Below are positions 47,819-56,349 of a stretch of 64,000 nt of DNA, piece by piece. A model generated the notes under the pieces. The model did not search any database and was not told where the DNA came from. It saw only the letters and a list, made by a program, of their open reading frames with translations. The DNA is taken from NCBI RefSeq assembly GCF_033558715.1, contig NZ_CP114606.1:2046001-2110000 (forward strand), in the 5' to 3' direction. This stretch comes from Acinetobacter sp. YWS30-1. GTDB lineage: Bacteria; Pseudomonadota; Gammaproteobacteria; Pseudomonadales; Moraxellaceae. A program made the position numbers and the translations under genes. How positions within the stretch are numbered: the stretch's first letter is position 1; each line of letters starts with the position of its first letter.

Positions 47819-49159
47819 ATGACTCAAATGCGTTGGTTGGAACTGCTTTCGACAGTTCGGATTGGTAGTAAAAAGCAGAGTACAGAACTGGCCCGTAGCC
47901 CGTTCCACAAAGATTATGACCGTATTATTTTTTCCCAGAGCTTCCGGCAGCTCAACCGTAAAACCCAGGTGCATCCTTTAACCCAGCACGATGGTATTCA
48001 TACGCGCCTGACGCATTCACTGGAAGTCTCCTGTATTGGCCGCTCGCTAGGGATGTTGGCCGCAGAGAAAATTAAAGACCAGCTTCCACCCTGGGTGTCT
48101 CCAGCGGATGTGGGCGCCATCATTCAAGCCGCTTGTCTGGCCCATGATATTGGCAACCCGCCTTTTGGCCATGCCGGTGAATATGCGATCCGCGAATGGT
48201 TTGATGATGTATCACATACTGACTTCTTAAAAGATTTAAGTCCTGAACAGGAAGCAGATGTACGTCAGTTTGAAGGCAATGCCCAAGGCCTGCGGCTTCT
48301 AACCAAGATTGACTATCATCCAAATGATGGCGGCATGCGCCTGACCTATGCCACTTTGGGTGCTTATTTAAAATATCCGTGGCTGTCAAAAACCATGGCA
48401 TCGCAGGTAGATTTACCTGCCAGTAGCCGTGCCAAGTTTGGCTGCTATCAGGCAGAAAAAGAGATTTTAAAGCAGATCGCGGAAGAGCTTGGACTGATCC
48501 AGCTCGGTGAGTATCAATATTGTCGTCACCCACTGACCTATTTACTCGAAGCAGCGGATGATATCTGCTATGCCCTGATTGACCTAGAAGATGGCATTAG
48601 CCTGAACATGCTTAGCTATGCTGAAGTAGAACCGGTATTTTTAAATCTGCTCGGAGATTATGGCACGCCTTCCGAGATCGGTATGCCTGATACGACCTGG
48701 CAACAGAAAATTGCTGCACTGCGTGGCCGTGTGATGAAACGTCTGGTGAATGAAGTGACGACTGCTTTTGCACGCCATCATGACCAGATTCTGTCTGGCC
48801 AGTTACAAGGCACTTTATTGCAGTACTGTTCATCGGATATTGAAAGTGGTATTAATCGTGCCAAAGAACTGGCACGTGACAAGATTTTTGAACATCCACA
48901 AAAAGCAGGCTTAGAAATCATTGCCCATCAAAGTCTGCAAAATATTCTGGATGCCTTTATCCCGCTGACCACACCGCATAAAAACCTAAGCTTTAAGGAA
49001 CAGCGGTTAATGTCGATTCTGCAACGTTCAGGAGCGAATTTTAAAGACAGCCATTATGACAATATCATGCAGGTGCTGGATATTATCTCGAAATTCTCGG
49101 ATCATCAGGCTTATAACCTGTCACAGGAATTGCAGGGTAATAAAGCCGGATTGTTATAA
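47819..49159 (+). CDS. dgt: dGTPase/dNTP triphosphohydrolase
   Basis: 446 residues. HD-domain enzyme that splits dGTP to deoxyguanosine and triphosphate. The metal ligands are in RLTHSLEVSCIGRSLG and AHDIGNPPFGHAGEYAI (His-Asp pair), with a further Asp in LEAADDICYALIDLEDG. The start region SPFHKDYDRIIFSQSFRQLNRKTQVHPL is typical of the type-2 Dgt family. Divergent from the sulfatase with 160 bases between. Length is within the family range. Confidence 0.94.
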   Translation: MTQMRWLELLSTVRIGSKKQSTELARSPFHKDYDRIIFSQSFRQLNRKTQVHPLTQHDGIHTRLTHSLEVSCIGRSLGMLAAEKIKDQLPPWVSPADVGAIIQAACLAHDIGNPPFGHAGEYAIREWFDDVSHTDFLKDLSPEQEADVRQFEGNAQGLRLLTKIDYHPNDGGMRLTYATLGAYLKYPWLSKTMASQVDLPASSRAKFGCYQAEKEILKQIAEELGLIQLGEYQYCRHPLTYLLEAADDICYALIDLEDGISLNMLSYAEVEPVFLNLLGDYGTPSEIGMPDTTWQQKIAALRGRVMKRLVNEVTTAFARHHDQILSGQLQGTLLQYCSSDIESGINRAKELARDKIFEHPQKAGLEIIAHQSLQNILDAFIPLTTPHKNLSFKEQRLMSILQRSGANFKDSHYDNIMQVLDIISKFSDHQAYNLSQELQGNKAGLL

Positions 49160-49279
49160 AACATCTGGCTGGATTAGATGCTTATTGCAGCAAAATCACC
49201 TGTTTTGCAGAAGGAGATTTTGCCTTTCCTGAAAATGCTGACTACTATGCTGCAAAACTGAATTGAGTAATGATAAAAG

Positions 49280-49882
49280 ATGATTGGATGTCTGATTGGT
49301 GAAGTGCTGGCGCTGGAAGCACCGACTGTATTATTAAATGTGAATGGTGTGGGTTATGAAATTGATACACCACTCACTACTTTTTGCCAGTTGCAAAAAG
49401 GCCAGAAAATTACCCTGTGGACGCATCTGGCTGTGCGTGAAGATGCACAATTACTGTATGGTTTTTTAAATGCTCAGGAAAAAACCATTTTCTGCACTTT
49501 ATTAAAAGTGAACGGCGTTGGCCCGAAAATGGCACTCGGCATTCTTTCAACTTTAAGTGTGGAGATGCTGATCCATACTGTTGAGAATGAAGATGTAAAT
49601 ACGTTGGTTAAAGTGCCTGGAGTCGGCAAGAAAACTGCTGAACGTTTAATGATTGAACTGCGCGACCGCTTTAAAGCTATGTCTGCGGGCACTGCTCCAA
49701 GCAACTCGACAGCGCCACAAATTCAGTTTATGGGCAATTCAGCCGTAGCTGAAGCTGAAGCAGCATTACAATCTCTCGGTTATAAACCGGCTGAAGCGCA
49801 AAAACTGGTGAATGCAGCCAAAGGTGAGTTTACCGAAGCCAGTGACATCATCCGTGCTGCATTAAAGTCGATGAATAAATAA
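49280..49882 (+). CDS. ruvA: Holliday junction DNA helicase subunit RuvA
   Basis: 200 residues. RuvA binds four-way junctions and recruits RuvB. The N-terminal OB-fold begins MIGCLIGEVLALEAPTVLLNVNGVGYEIDTP; two helix-hairpin-helix motifs follow (LLKVNGVGPKMALGIL and LVKVPGVGKKTAERLM), and the C-terminal three-helix domain that contacts RuvB contains AEAALQSLGYKPAEAQKLV. Length is normal. It is separated from ruvB by about 235 bases with four hairpins, which is unusual because the genes are normally adjacent. Confidence 0.96.
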   Translation: MIGCLIGEVLALEAPTVLLNVNGVGYEIDTPLTTFCQLQKGQKITLWTHLAVREDAQLLYGFLNAQEKTIFCTLLKVNGVGPKMALGILSTLSVEMLIHTVENEDVNTLVKVPGVGKKTAERLMIELRDRFKAMSAGTAPSNSTAPQIQFMGNSAVAEAEAALQSLGYKPAEAQKLVNAAKGEFTEASDIIRAALKSMNK

Positions 49883-49895
49883 GCAATTTACCTAT

Positions 49896-50021
49896 GAGCA
49901 AATTTTCAATCCAAAATTTGTTCGAGCTTTGGCGACATGGATGTCGCCGTTTGAGTTGAGGTACAGGAAGTACCTTCAACTCAACAAAAGATTTTTGTTA
50001 CTTTTGATCTTTCAAAAGTAA
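49896..50021 (+). repeat. Four-hairpin element between ruvA and ruvB
   Basis: Four consecutive stem-loops: A, 49896-49923, 11 bp with one G-T pair; B, 49931-49948, GGCGACA/TGTCGCC around TGGA; C, 49951-49984, 14 bp with one bulged T; D, 49998-50021, TTACTTTTGA/TCAAAAGTAA around TCTT. It contains no ORF. The GACATGGATGTCGC word recurs at 38357-38370. The pattern resembles dispersed REP/MITE-like elements; the class is inferred. Confidence 0.55.
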
Positions 50022-50117
50022 GACAACGCCTACACAATGGCAGTTAAACACAAATCATTATTTGAGGCTGTTTCTGCAGCATCAAACAGCTTCGATAAAG
50101 AGATTAAGTTAATAGAT

Positions 50118-51119
50118 ATGCAAGACCGTCTCATCAGTGGTTCTGAAAAACCCGAAGATCATTTTGATCGTGCCATCCGCCCGGCTTCCCTCGATGACTA
50201 TATCGGTCAGCCCGTGGTGCGTGAGCAAATGGAAATCTTTATTGGTGCTGCTCGTGGCCGTGCTGAAGCTCTCGATCATACTTTGATCTTTGGACCTCCA
50301 GGTCTAGGTAAAACGACGTTAGCGAATATTATTGCCCGTGAAATGGGTGGCAATCTCAAATCGACTTCAGGTCCAGTACTAGAACGTGCGGGCGATCTGG
50401 CAGCAATGCTGACCAATCTTGAAGAAGGTGATGTCCTGTTTATTGACGAGATTCACCGCCTGTCACCTGTGATTGAAGAAATTTTGTATCCAGCCATGGA
50501 AGACTACCAGCTGGATATCATGATTGGTGAAGGCCCTGCTGCCCGTTCGATTAAATTGGACTTACCACCATTTACTTTGGTCGCTGCAACCACACGTGCT
50601 GGTCTACTCACTTCTCCACTTCGTGACCGTTTCGGGATTGTGCAGCGTCTGGAATTCTATTCAGTCGATGACCTCACTCATATTGTGAAACGTTCTGCAA
50701 GCCTCTTGGATGTTCCAATGACCGAAGATGGCGCAAAAGAAATTGCACGTCGTTCACGTGGTACACCGCGTATTGCCAACCGTTTATTGCGTCGTGTACG
50801 TGACTATGCTCAAGTCAAAGGCACAGGTGAAGTCACTCAGGAAATGGCTCAACGTGCATTAGATATGTTGAACGTGGATAAAGATGGCTTGGATACTCTC
50901 GACCGTCGTTACCTGTCGATGTTGCTAGAACGCTTTGATGGTGGCCCGGCGGGTGTAGAAGCTTTGGCAGCAGCAATGGCAGAAGATTCAGGTACGCTGG
51001 AAGATGTGATTGAGCCTTATCTGATTCAGCAAGGTTATGTGATGCGTACTGCGCGCGGTCGTATTGCGACCAATATGGCTTATTTACAGTTTGGCATAAC
51101 GCCGCCTGAGCCGAAGTAA
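50118..51119 (+). CDS. ruvB: Holliday junction DNA helicase RuvB
   Basis: 333 residues from ATG 50118 ([22 protein letters not shown]), the start that matches RuvB in relatives. An in-frame ATG at 50037 would add 27 residues but has no ribosome binding site and begins right behind the hairpin element. RuvB is the AAA+ motor of branch migration. Walker A is GPPGLGKTT, Walker [12 protein letters not shown], sensor [13 protein letters not shown], and the winged-helix C-terminus is complete. The distance from ruvA is much longer than usual. Confidence 0.95.
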   Translation: MQDRLISGSEKPEDHFDRAIRPASLDDYIGQPVVREQMEIFIGAARGRAEALDHTLIFGPPGLGKTTLANIIAREMGGNLKSTSGPVLERAGDLAAMLTNLEEGDVLFIDEIHRLSPVIEEILYPAMEDYQLDIMIGEGPAARSIKLDLPPFTLVAATTRAGLLTSPLRDRFGIVQRLEFYSVDDLTHIVKRSASLLDVPMTEDGAKEIARRSRGTPRIANRLLRRVRDYAQVKGTGEVTQEMAQRALDMLNVDKDGLDTLDRRYLSMLLERFDGGPAGVEALAAAMAEDSGTLEDVIEPYLIQQGYVMRTARGRIATNMAYLQFGITPPEPK

Positions 51120-51646
51120 GGGTTAAAATTCTTTTGGCTTAGCCATTTTTTATCATAAAGAAAAAGAGCTAATTGACTACTGCAATCAATTAGCTCCAAA
51201 AGCACAAACTCGAATCTTTATTATTAAGTAGTTTATTTAGCTATTATAGTTATTGCTCTTTAAGCAAATACTTAGGCTATTTCTGTTAAAATTCTATCAA
51301 TAATAATTATGAAATAACCAAAGCAACTTTAATGCCAAAATAGTATTTAACTTAGAGAAATAGTTGAAACTTAGATAATGAAAGTTTTTTTAAATCAGAT
51401 ACAAATTCCTTTTAATAATTCCCTATTAGTTTGAATTTTTTAAATAAAATAGACCGTTAAATTTTTATAATTACATAATTTTACAATATCTACCTCTGTA
51501 AAATTCCCTTTATCAGCAAGTACTAAAAATGAATATACCGAAAAGGTATGAAATCCATATTCAGAGGGTTTTGGTCAAATGTAGTGCATTATGTAATGCT
51601 CAGGCATCTCTTTAACTCTATTCAGATTTTTAAGGTTCTCCCTGAT
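51120..51646. other. Long gap between ruvB and the M20 hydrolase gene
   Basis: About 525 bases, strongly AT-rich. It holds a perfect 11-bp inverted repeat at 51166-51196 and the promoter region for the next gene. Upstream in-frame starts of the hydrolase (51548) lie in this sequence but are unsupported. Nothing else was identified. Confidence 0.6.
51160..51196 (-). terminator. Terminator-like hairpin with the T run on the minus strand
   Basis: GAGCTAATTGA/TCAATTAGCTC, a perfect 11-bp stem with a 9-base loop. The T run (TTTTTCTTT) lies on the minus strand, yet both neighbouring genes are on the plus strand. Confidence 0.5.
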
Positions 51647-52996
51647 ATGAACATGCATAAGACGCTTTCACTTTGTCTCCCTCTTCTATTCTGTAGTCAA
51701 CTGGCTTTAGCAGATTGGGTAGACGATTCTGTTAAAGTAGCCGAAGCGCATACCATCAAACTGCGCCAGCATATTCACCAATATCCTGAACTGGGCAATA
51801 TGGAATTCAAAACCTCGGAATTAGTACAAAAAGAATTAAAGTCCTATGGTATTGAAGTACGTAAAGGTTATGCCAAAACAGGCGTGATCGGCGTTCTAAA
51901 GGGTGCAAAACCTGGCCCAGTCATGGCATTACGTGCAGATATGGATGCCTTGCCGATTCAGGAAACGGCAGCTGTACCTTTCGCCAGCAAGCAGAAAGGT
52001 ATTTATCAAGGCAAGGAAACTTATGTGATGCATGCCTGCGGTCATGATGCGCATACTGCAATGCTATTAGGTGCAGCCAAAGTGCTCGCTACCAATAAAG
52101 ATAAGATTGCCGGCACCGTAGTTTTTGTATTCCAGCCAGCAGAAGAAGGCGGTGCAGATATTGATAACTTTAGTCAAGGTGATCAGATCGGCTCACGTAA
52201 AATGCTGGCTGATGGCGCACTCAAGAATCCTCAGCCTGAAGTGATTTTTGGAATGCATGTGATGGCGGGTATGCCAAGCGGCAATATTTTCTATAAAGAT
52301 GGTGCAATTCTCAATAGCGCGGATCATTTACGTATACAGGTAGATGGCCATCAGGTACATGGTTCAATGCCTTGGGCAGGTCGCGATCCCATCTATGCTT
52401 CTGCACAGATGATTAATAATTTACAAAGTCTGGTGAGCCGCAAAGCAGATCTGACCAAAGGCATGGGCGTGGTCAGTATTGGGAGTATTCAGGGGGGTAC
52501 CACAGGAAACGTAATTCCTAATCAGGTGAATATGGTCGGTACGATTCGTTCTAATAGTGAAGATGTACGTCAAGGTATTTTAAAAGACTTGCCGGAAATG
52601 CTGGAACACAATGCCGCAGCCAATGATGTCAAACTCAAAGTAGAAATTGCACCCTATGCACCTGTTACCACCAATGACAAAACCTTGACCGAATTGATGC
52701 GTCCGACTCTGGCTAAGGTGAATGGTGAAAATAAACTGCATCTGCTTGATAACAATGCTAGTGCCAGTGAAGACTTTGCTTATTATGGCAAGCTGATGCC
52801 ATCATTGTTTGTCTTCGTCGGTGCAACGCCAGCCGATCAGGACCCAGCCAAAGCAGCACCAAACCATAACCCGAATTTTATAGTCGATGATGCGACTTTA
52901 AAAACCGGTGTAGAAAGTCATGTCCGTTTTATTCTGGATTATCCAAAAGTAGCTAATCAGGTACAAGCGAGCTGGAAGCAAAATAACAAAAGCTGA
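51647..52996 (+). CDS. M20 family amidohydrolase/peptidase, exported
   Basis: 449 residues from ATG 51647 (MNMHKTLSLCLPLLFCSQLALA), which gives a clean signal peptide; the longer form from 51548 would hide it. The zinc-hydrolase motifs are ALRADMDALPIQE, YVMHACGHDAHTAMLLGAAKVL, FQPAEEGGADI and the C-terminal DNNASASEDFAYYG. This resembles hippurate hydrolase or AbgB/N-acyl-amino-acid amidohydrolases, but with an export signal, so it would act in the periplasm. Substrate unknown. It ends at a hairpin terminator. Confidence 0.88.
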   Translation: MNMHKTLSLCLPLLFCSQLALADWVDDSVKVAEAHTIKLRQHIHQYPELGNMEFKTSELVQKELKSYGIEVRKGYAKTGVIGVLKGAKPGPVMALRADMDALPIQETAAVPFASKQKGIYQGKETYVMHACGHDAHTAMLLGAAKVLATNKDKIAGTVVFVFQPAEEGGADIDNFSQGDQIGSRKMLADGALKNPQPEVIFGMHVMAGMPSGNIFYKDGAILNSADHLRIQVDGHQVHGSMPWAGRDPIYASAQMINNLQSLVSRKADLTKGMGVVSIGSIQGGTTGNVIPNQVNMVGTIRSNSEDVRQGILKDLPEMLEHNAAANDVKLKVEIAPYAPVTTNDKTLTELMRPTLAKVNGENKLHLLDNNASASEDFAYYGKLMPSLFVFVGATPADQDPAKAAPNHNPNFIVDDATLKTGVESHVRFILDYPKVANQVQASWKQNNKS

Positions 52997-53009
52997 TTCT
53001 TAGTTCCTC

Positions 53010-53043
53010 AAGCATGAGTGACTGGTCTCATTCATGCTTTTAC
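53010..53043 (+). terminator. Terminator of the M20 hydrolase gene
   Basis: AAGCATGAGTGA/TCATTCATGCTT (12 bp with one wobble) followed by a T-rich tail (TTTTACTT). Confidence 0.65.
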
Positions 53044-53256
53044 TTCGCCGTATTAATAAGCAATTGGCCGTTCCGTAATAGCTTAGCTCCTACTCCATCC
53101 AGATTTGACATCTTGTGCCATTGGTCTCAAAGCTCACAGTGCTAAACTTTGACGCGCTAAATTGCTTGACTTTTGGAATGAATAAGGCAAATTCTAAGCC
53201 TGCTCCAGCCTCTAAAAACAAGCAATAATTTCGTAAAATCTGCATGGAACAAAACT

Positions 53257-53664
53257 ATGGCGAATCACTTTGAATTCAATATCCGCGTCTATATTGAAGA
53301 TACTGATGCGGGTGGCATTGTCTACCACGCTAACCATATTCGCTATATGGAACGTACCCGTACTGAATGGTTACGTGCTTCCGGAGTGAGTCACTACTGG
53401 CATCAGTCCGACTACAACTTTGTTGTGCACAAAATTAATGTCAAATATATGCGCCCAATCCTCATGGATGACCTGATTACCGTGACTGCACGTGTCATTT
53501 CATGTAAAGCTTCATCATTTGTATTGCAACAAAATATTTATCGTGGTGAAATCATGCTTGCATCTGGTGAGGTCGAGTTGGCATGTATTAGTGCAGACAT
53601 GAAACCACGTCGTCTTCCTGATGAAATCCGCGAACTGATTCATAAAGAATTGGAACAAGACTAA
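53257..53664 (+). CDS. ybgC: Tol-Pal-associated acyl-CoA thioesterase
   Basis: 135 residues, hotdog fold. The signature RVYIEDTDAGGIVYHANHIRYMERTRTEWLR near residues 9-39 contains the catalytic Asp (EDTDAGG). YbgC hydrolyses short acyl-CoA and acyl-ACP and links to phospholipid enzymes. It starts the ybgC-tolQ-tolR-tolA cluster, 27 bases before tolQ. GGAAC upstream of the ATG is a weak ribosome binding site. Confidence 0.95.
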   Translation: MANHFEFNIRVYIEDTDAGGIVYHANHIRYMERTRTEWLRASGVSHYWHQSDYNFVVHKINVKYMRPILMDDLITVTARVISCKASSFVLQQNIYRGEIMLASGEVELACISADMKPRRLPDEIRELIHKELEQD

Positions 53665-53691
53665 AAAAATTATTTGGCACACGTAACAGCT

Positions 53692-54390
53692 ATGGCAACT
53701 CAGTTAGAATCATCTCTTCAAGTCTCAGATCTTATTTTACAAGCAAGCCCTGTCGTACAACTGGTGATGCTTTCTCTCCTGTTAGCCTCGTTGTACAGCT
53801 GGTACCTGATTGCCAAGTTAACCATGAGCTATAAAAAGGCTCAGGCTGACGACGATCATTTCCAGAAAATTTTCTGGTCAGGTGCCGAACTCAAGACGCT
53901 TTATAATAATGCCCAGCTCAATTCCAAACGTACTGGTCTGGAAGATATCTTCTATCAGGGTCTGGGCGAGTTCCTTAAACTTAAAAAACGCCATGCTCCA
54001 ACTGCCCAGTCAATTGAAGGTACTGAGCGTATTCTGCGTGTAGGTTTAAGTCGTGATCAGGGGCATCTGGAACAAGGCTTGGGTGCGCTGGCCAGTATTG
54101 GTTCAGTCGCTCCTTATGTCGGTCTGTTTGGTACCGTCTGGGGCATCATGAATGCCTTTATTGGTCTGGCAGATGTCGATCAGGTTACTTTGGCCACTGT
54201 CGCACCTGGTATTGCAGAGGCCCTGATTGCAACGGCGATTGGTTTATTTGCTGCAATTCCTGCGGTTTTAGCCTTTAACCATTTCACATCTAAAGGTGAA
54301 GCACTGTACTCTGACCGTGCTCTGTTCGCTGAAGAAATGGTGGCTCTGCTGCAACGTCAATCTGTGGGCGCTACGCAGGACAATGACTAA
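53692..54390 (+). CDS. tolQ: Tol-Pal system motor protein TolQ
   Basis: 232 residues from ATG 53692 (MATQLESSLQVSD); a TTG at 53674 is unnecessary. TolQ is the MotA/ExbB-like proton-driven motor in the inner membrane. Three membrane helices: about 25-45 (VVQLVMLSLLLASLYSWYLI), 130-155 (LASIGSVAPYVGLFGTVWGIMNAF) and 170-195 (TVAPGIAEALIATAIGLFAAIPAVLAFN). It overlaps tolR by one base (TAATG), so the two are coupled. Confidence 0.96.
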   Translation: MATQLESSLQVSDLILQASPVVQLVMLSLLLASLYSWYLIAKLTMSYKKAQADDDHFQKIFWSGAELKTLYNNAQLNSKRTGLEDIFYQGLGEFLKLKKRHAPTAQSIEGTERILRVGLSRDQGHLEQGLGALASIGSVAPYVGLFGTVWGIMNAFIGLADVDQVTLATVAPGIAEALIATAIGLFAAIPAVLAFNHFTSKGEALYSDRALFAEEMVALLQRQSVGATQDND

Positions 54391-54839
54391 TGGCCATTCA
54401 ACGTTCAGGACGCTTCGAGCGTATTAAAAAACCACTGAAAAGTGACATGAATGTGGTGCCATACATCGATGTGATGCTGGTACTTCTGGTCATTTTCATG
54501 GTGACTGCCCCAATGATTACCAGTGGCATCAAGGTCGATTTGCCGCAAGCCAATGGCTTACCAATCGAATCCAAAGATGCGCCTACGATCGTTACTTTAA
54601 AAGAAGATGGTACTTATTTTCTGGAATATAAAAATCAAACCACAGGTCCTATCACCCTAGAGGCTTTGACGCAGACTTTGATAGAAGCGCAAAGCACTGC
54701 TGAAAGTGAAAACAAGGTCCTCAATGTCGTGATCAATGGTCATACCACCCGCCCTTATGGCGATGTGATGGCCTTGATGTCAAGCCTGCAGGATGCCGGT
54801 TTGTCCCAAGTGGGTTTACTGACCAAGCCATTAGAATAA
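54390..54839 (+). CDS. tolR: Tol-Pal system protein TolR
   Basis: 149 residues. One membrane helix with the proton-path Asp in MNVVPYIDVMLVLLVIFMVTAPM (about 20-42) and a periplasmic dimer domain (GITTYFLEYKNQTTGP region to VINGHTTRPYGDVM). TolR couples the TolQ motor to TolA. It lies between tolQ (1-base overlap) and tolA (3-base gap). Confidence 0.96.
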   Translation: MAIQRSGRFERIKKPLKSDMNVVPYIDVMLVLLVIFMVTAPMITSGIKVDLPQANGLPIESKDAPTIVTLKEDGTYFLEYKNQTTGPITLEALTQTLIEAQSTAESENKVLNVVINGHTTRPYGDVMALMSSLQDAGLSQVGLLTKPLE

Positions 54840-54842
54840 AGT

Positions 54843-56150
54843 ATGAAAAATTATCAGAAACCACCGTTTCAAAAGAAAGCAATTGCAATTGGGTTTACGC
54901 TAGGAATCCATGCAGTTGCTTTGGTGGGCCTGCTTTTTCTGGGCATGAGTAAGCCACCTGAACCGCCAAAACAGATTAAAACGGTCTTAATTAAACCTGA
55001 AGACCTCAAGCCGGTGACTCGTGAAGAAACTGAGTTTGAAGAAACTGCACATGAAAATATTGCAGAAGAAATTACCCAAACTGCTGAACCGAGTGTAGAG
55101 CCTGCGCCTGTAGTGCCAACAGCAGCTGCACCGACACCTCCGGCACCGCAGCCTGCACCAGCACCCCCACAGATCGATATTCAAAAAGCTCAGCAAGAAG
55201 CCAAAGCAGCAGAGCTTGCTCAAGCCAAAGCCGCCCAGCAAGCAGCCGAAGCAGCAAAACGTGCTGAAGCTGCTGACCAGGCAAAACAGGCTGCTGCCAA
55301 AGCCAAAGCAGAGGCTGCACAAAAATCTAAAGCCGAAGCTGAAGCAGCGCGTAAGGCTGAAGTAGAAGCACAACGTAAAGCCGATGCTGCGCAAAAAGCC
55401 AAACTTGAAGCGCAGAAAAAGGCTGATTTAGCCGCCAAGCAAAAAGCAGAGGCTCAAGCCAAGGCAAAAGCGGATGCTGCGGCAAAAGCCAAGGCAGATG
55501 CCGAAGCTAAACGTAAAGCCGATGCGGCTGCAAAAGCTAAAGCAGAAGCGGATGCTAAACATAAAGCTGACGCTGCGGCAAAAGCCAAAGCAGAGGCTGA
55601 AGCTAAACGTAAAGCTGACGCGGCTGCGAAGGCTAAAGCGGAAGCAGATGCCAAGCACAAAGCTGACGCTGCGGCGAAAGCTAAAGCAGAGGCCGAAGCT
55701 AAACGTAAAGCTGATGCCGCTGCAAAAGCTAAAGCAGAGGCGGATGCTAAACATAAAGCTGAGGCTGCGGCAAAGGCTAAAGCAGATGCAGATGCGAAAG
55801 CCAAAGCAGAAGCTGATGCCAAAGCCTCTGCAGCCAAACAGGCTGCTGAAGAAGCTGCACAGAAAAAAGCGGAATCTAAGCGAATTGCCTCTACTGCAAA
55901 ACGTGATTTCGAAAATAAAATCAGACGTGCATGGGATACCCCAGTGGGCTCCTCAGGCCAGAAAGCGACTGCTCGGGTCACTTTGAGCGATAGTGGTTCT
56001 GTGGTTTCTGTGGTGGTGAGTGCCAGTGATCCAGATATGAAAGCCAGTGTAGAAGCGGCAGTACGTGCTGCTGCACCTTATCCAATGCCTTCAGATCCGG
56101 ATGCACGCCGTGAAGCACGAAGTTTTACTTCAACCTTTACAGCTCATTAA
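54843..56150 (+). CDS. tolA: Cell envelope integrity protein TolA with a long Ala/Lys repeat
   Basis: 435 residues. An N-terminal helix (about 11-32, KKAIAIGFTLGIHAVALVGLLFLG) anchors it; a Pro/Ala-rich part and a long charged helix (about 115-355) follow; the C-terminal domain (about 360-435, FENKIRRAWDTPVGSSGQKATARVTLSDSGSVVSVVVSASDP) reaches the outer membrane and contacts Pal and TolB. The helix contains seven near-identical 16-residue units alternating in sequence, so the gene carries a tandem repeat. A terminator separates it from tolB. Confidence 0.94.
   Translation: MKNYQKPPFQKKAIAIGFTLGIHAVALVGLLFLGMSKPPEPPKQIKTVLIKPEDLKPVTREETEFEETAHENIAEEITQTAEPSVEPAPVVPTAAAPTPPAPQPAPAPPQIDIQKAQQEAKAAELAQAKAAQQAAEAAKRAEAADQAKQAAAKAKAEAAQKSKAEAEAARKAEVEAQRKADAAQKAKLEAQKKADLAAKQKAEAQAKAKADAAAKAKADAEAKRKADAAAKAKAEADAKHKADAAAKAKAEAEAKRKADAAAKAKAEADAKHKADAAAKAKAEAEAKRKADAAAKAKAEADAKHKAEAAAKAKADADAKAKAEADAKASAAKQAAEEAAQKKAESKRIASTAKRDFENKIRRAWDTPVGSSGQKATARVTLSDSGSVVSVVVSASDPDMKASVEAAVRAAAPYPMPSDPDARREARSFTSTFTAH
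55467..55802 (+). repeat. Seven 48-bp tandem units in tolA
   Basis: Seven 16-residue units of the form KADAAAKAKAEADAKH or KADAAAKAKAEAEAKR, alternating H and R at the end, so the true period is 96 bp. The last unit is more diverged. The repeat is coding and in frame; copy number would change the length of the periplasmic helix. Confidence 0.8.
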
Positions 56151-56152
56151 TG

Positions 56153-56195
56153 AAAAACAGCCATAATAAAGAAAAAGTGTTATGGCTGTTTTTTT
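56153..56195 (+). terminator. Terminator between tolA and tolB
   Basis: AAAAACAGCCATAA/TTATGGCTGTTTTT, a perfect 14-bp stem with a 13-base loop, followed by T run. tolB-pal therefore needs its own promoter in 56196-56349. Confidence 0.88.
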
Positions 56196-56349
56196 GAGTT
56201 AAACTTCAATTGAAACAGATTAAATAATAATCACTCCCCATAGTGATATAACAGTTTGATGATAAATTCGTGGTCTATTTCGCATAAATCCATGCGATGA
56301 TGTAGCCCAATCACTTATAAATAACTCCGTTGATTTGAGTAAATAACGA

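Noticed and set aside
50037..50117. Longer ruvB start
   Set aside because: No ribosome binding site, and the 27 extra residues do not match RuvB; the ATG at 50118 matches the family start.
55467..55802. Regular 48-bp periodicity as a possible CRISPR-like array
   Set aside because: The units are direct tandem coding repeats without spacers, inside the tolA frame.
55428..55981. Long open frames on the minus strand opposite tolA
   Set aside because: They are by-products of the biased Ala/Lys codons in the tolA repeat; no ribosome binding site, and composition is Ala/Ser/Phe low complexity.
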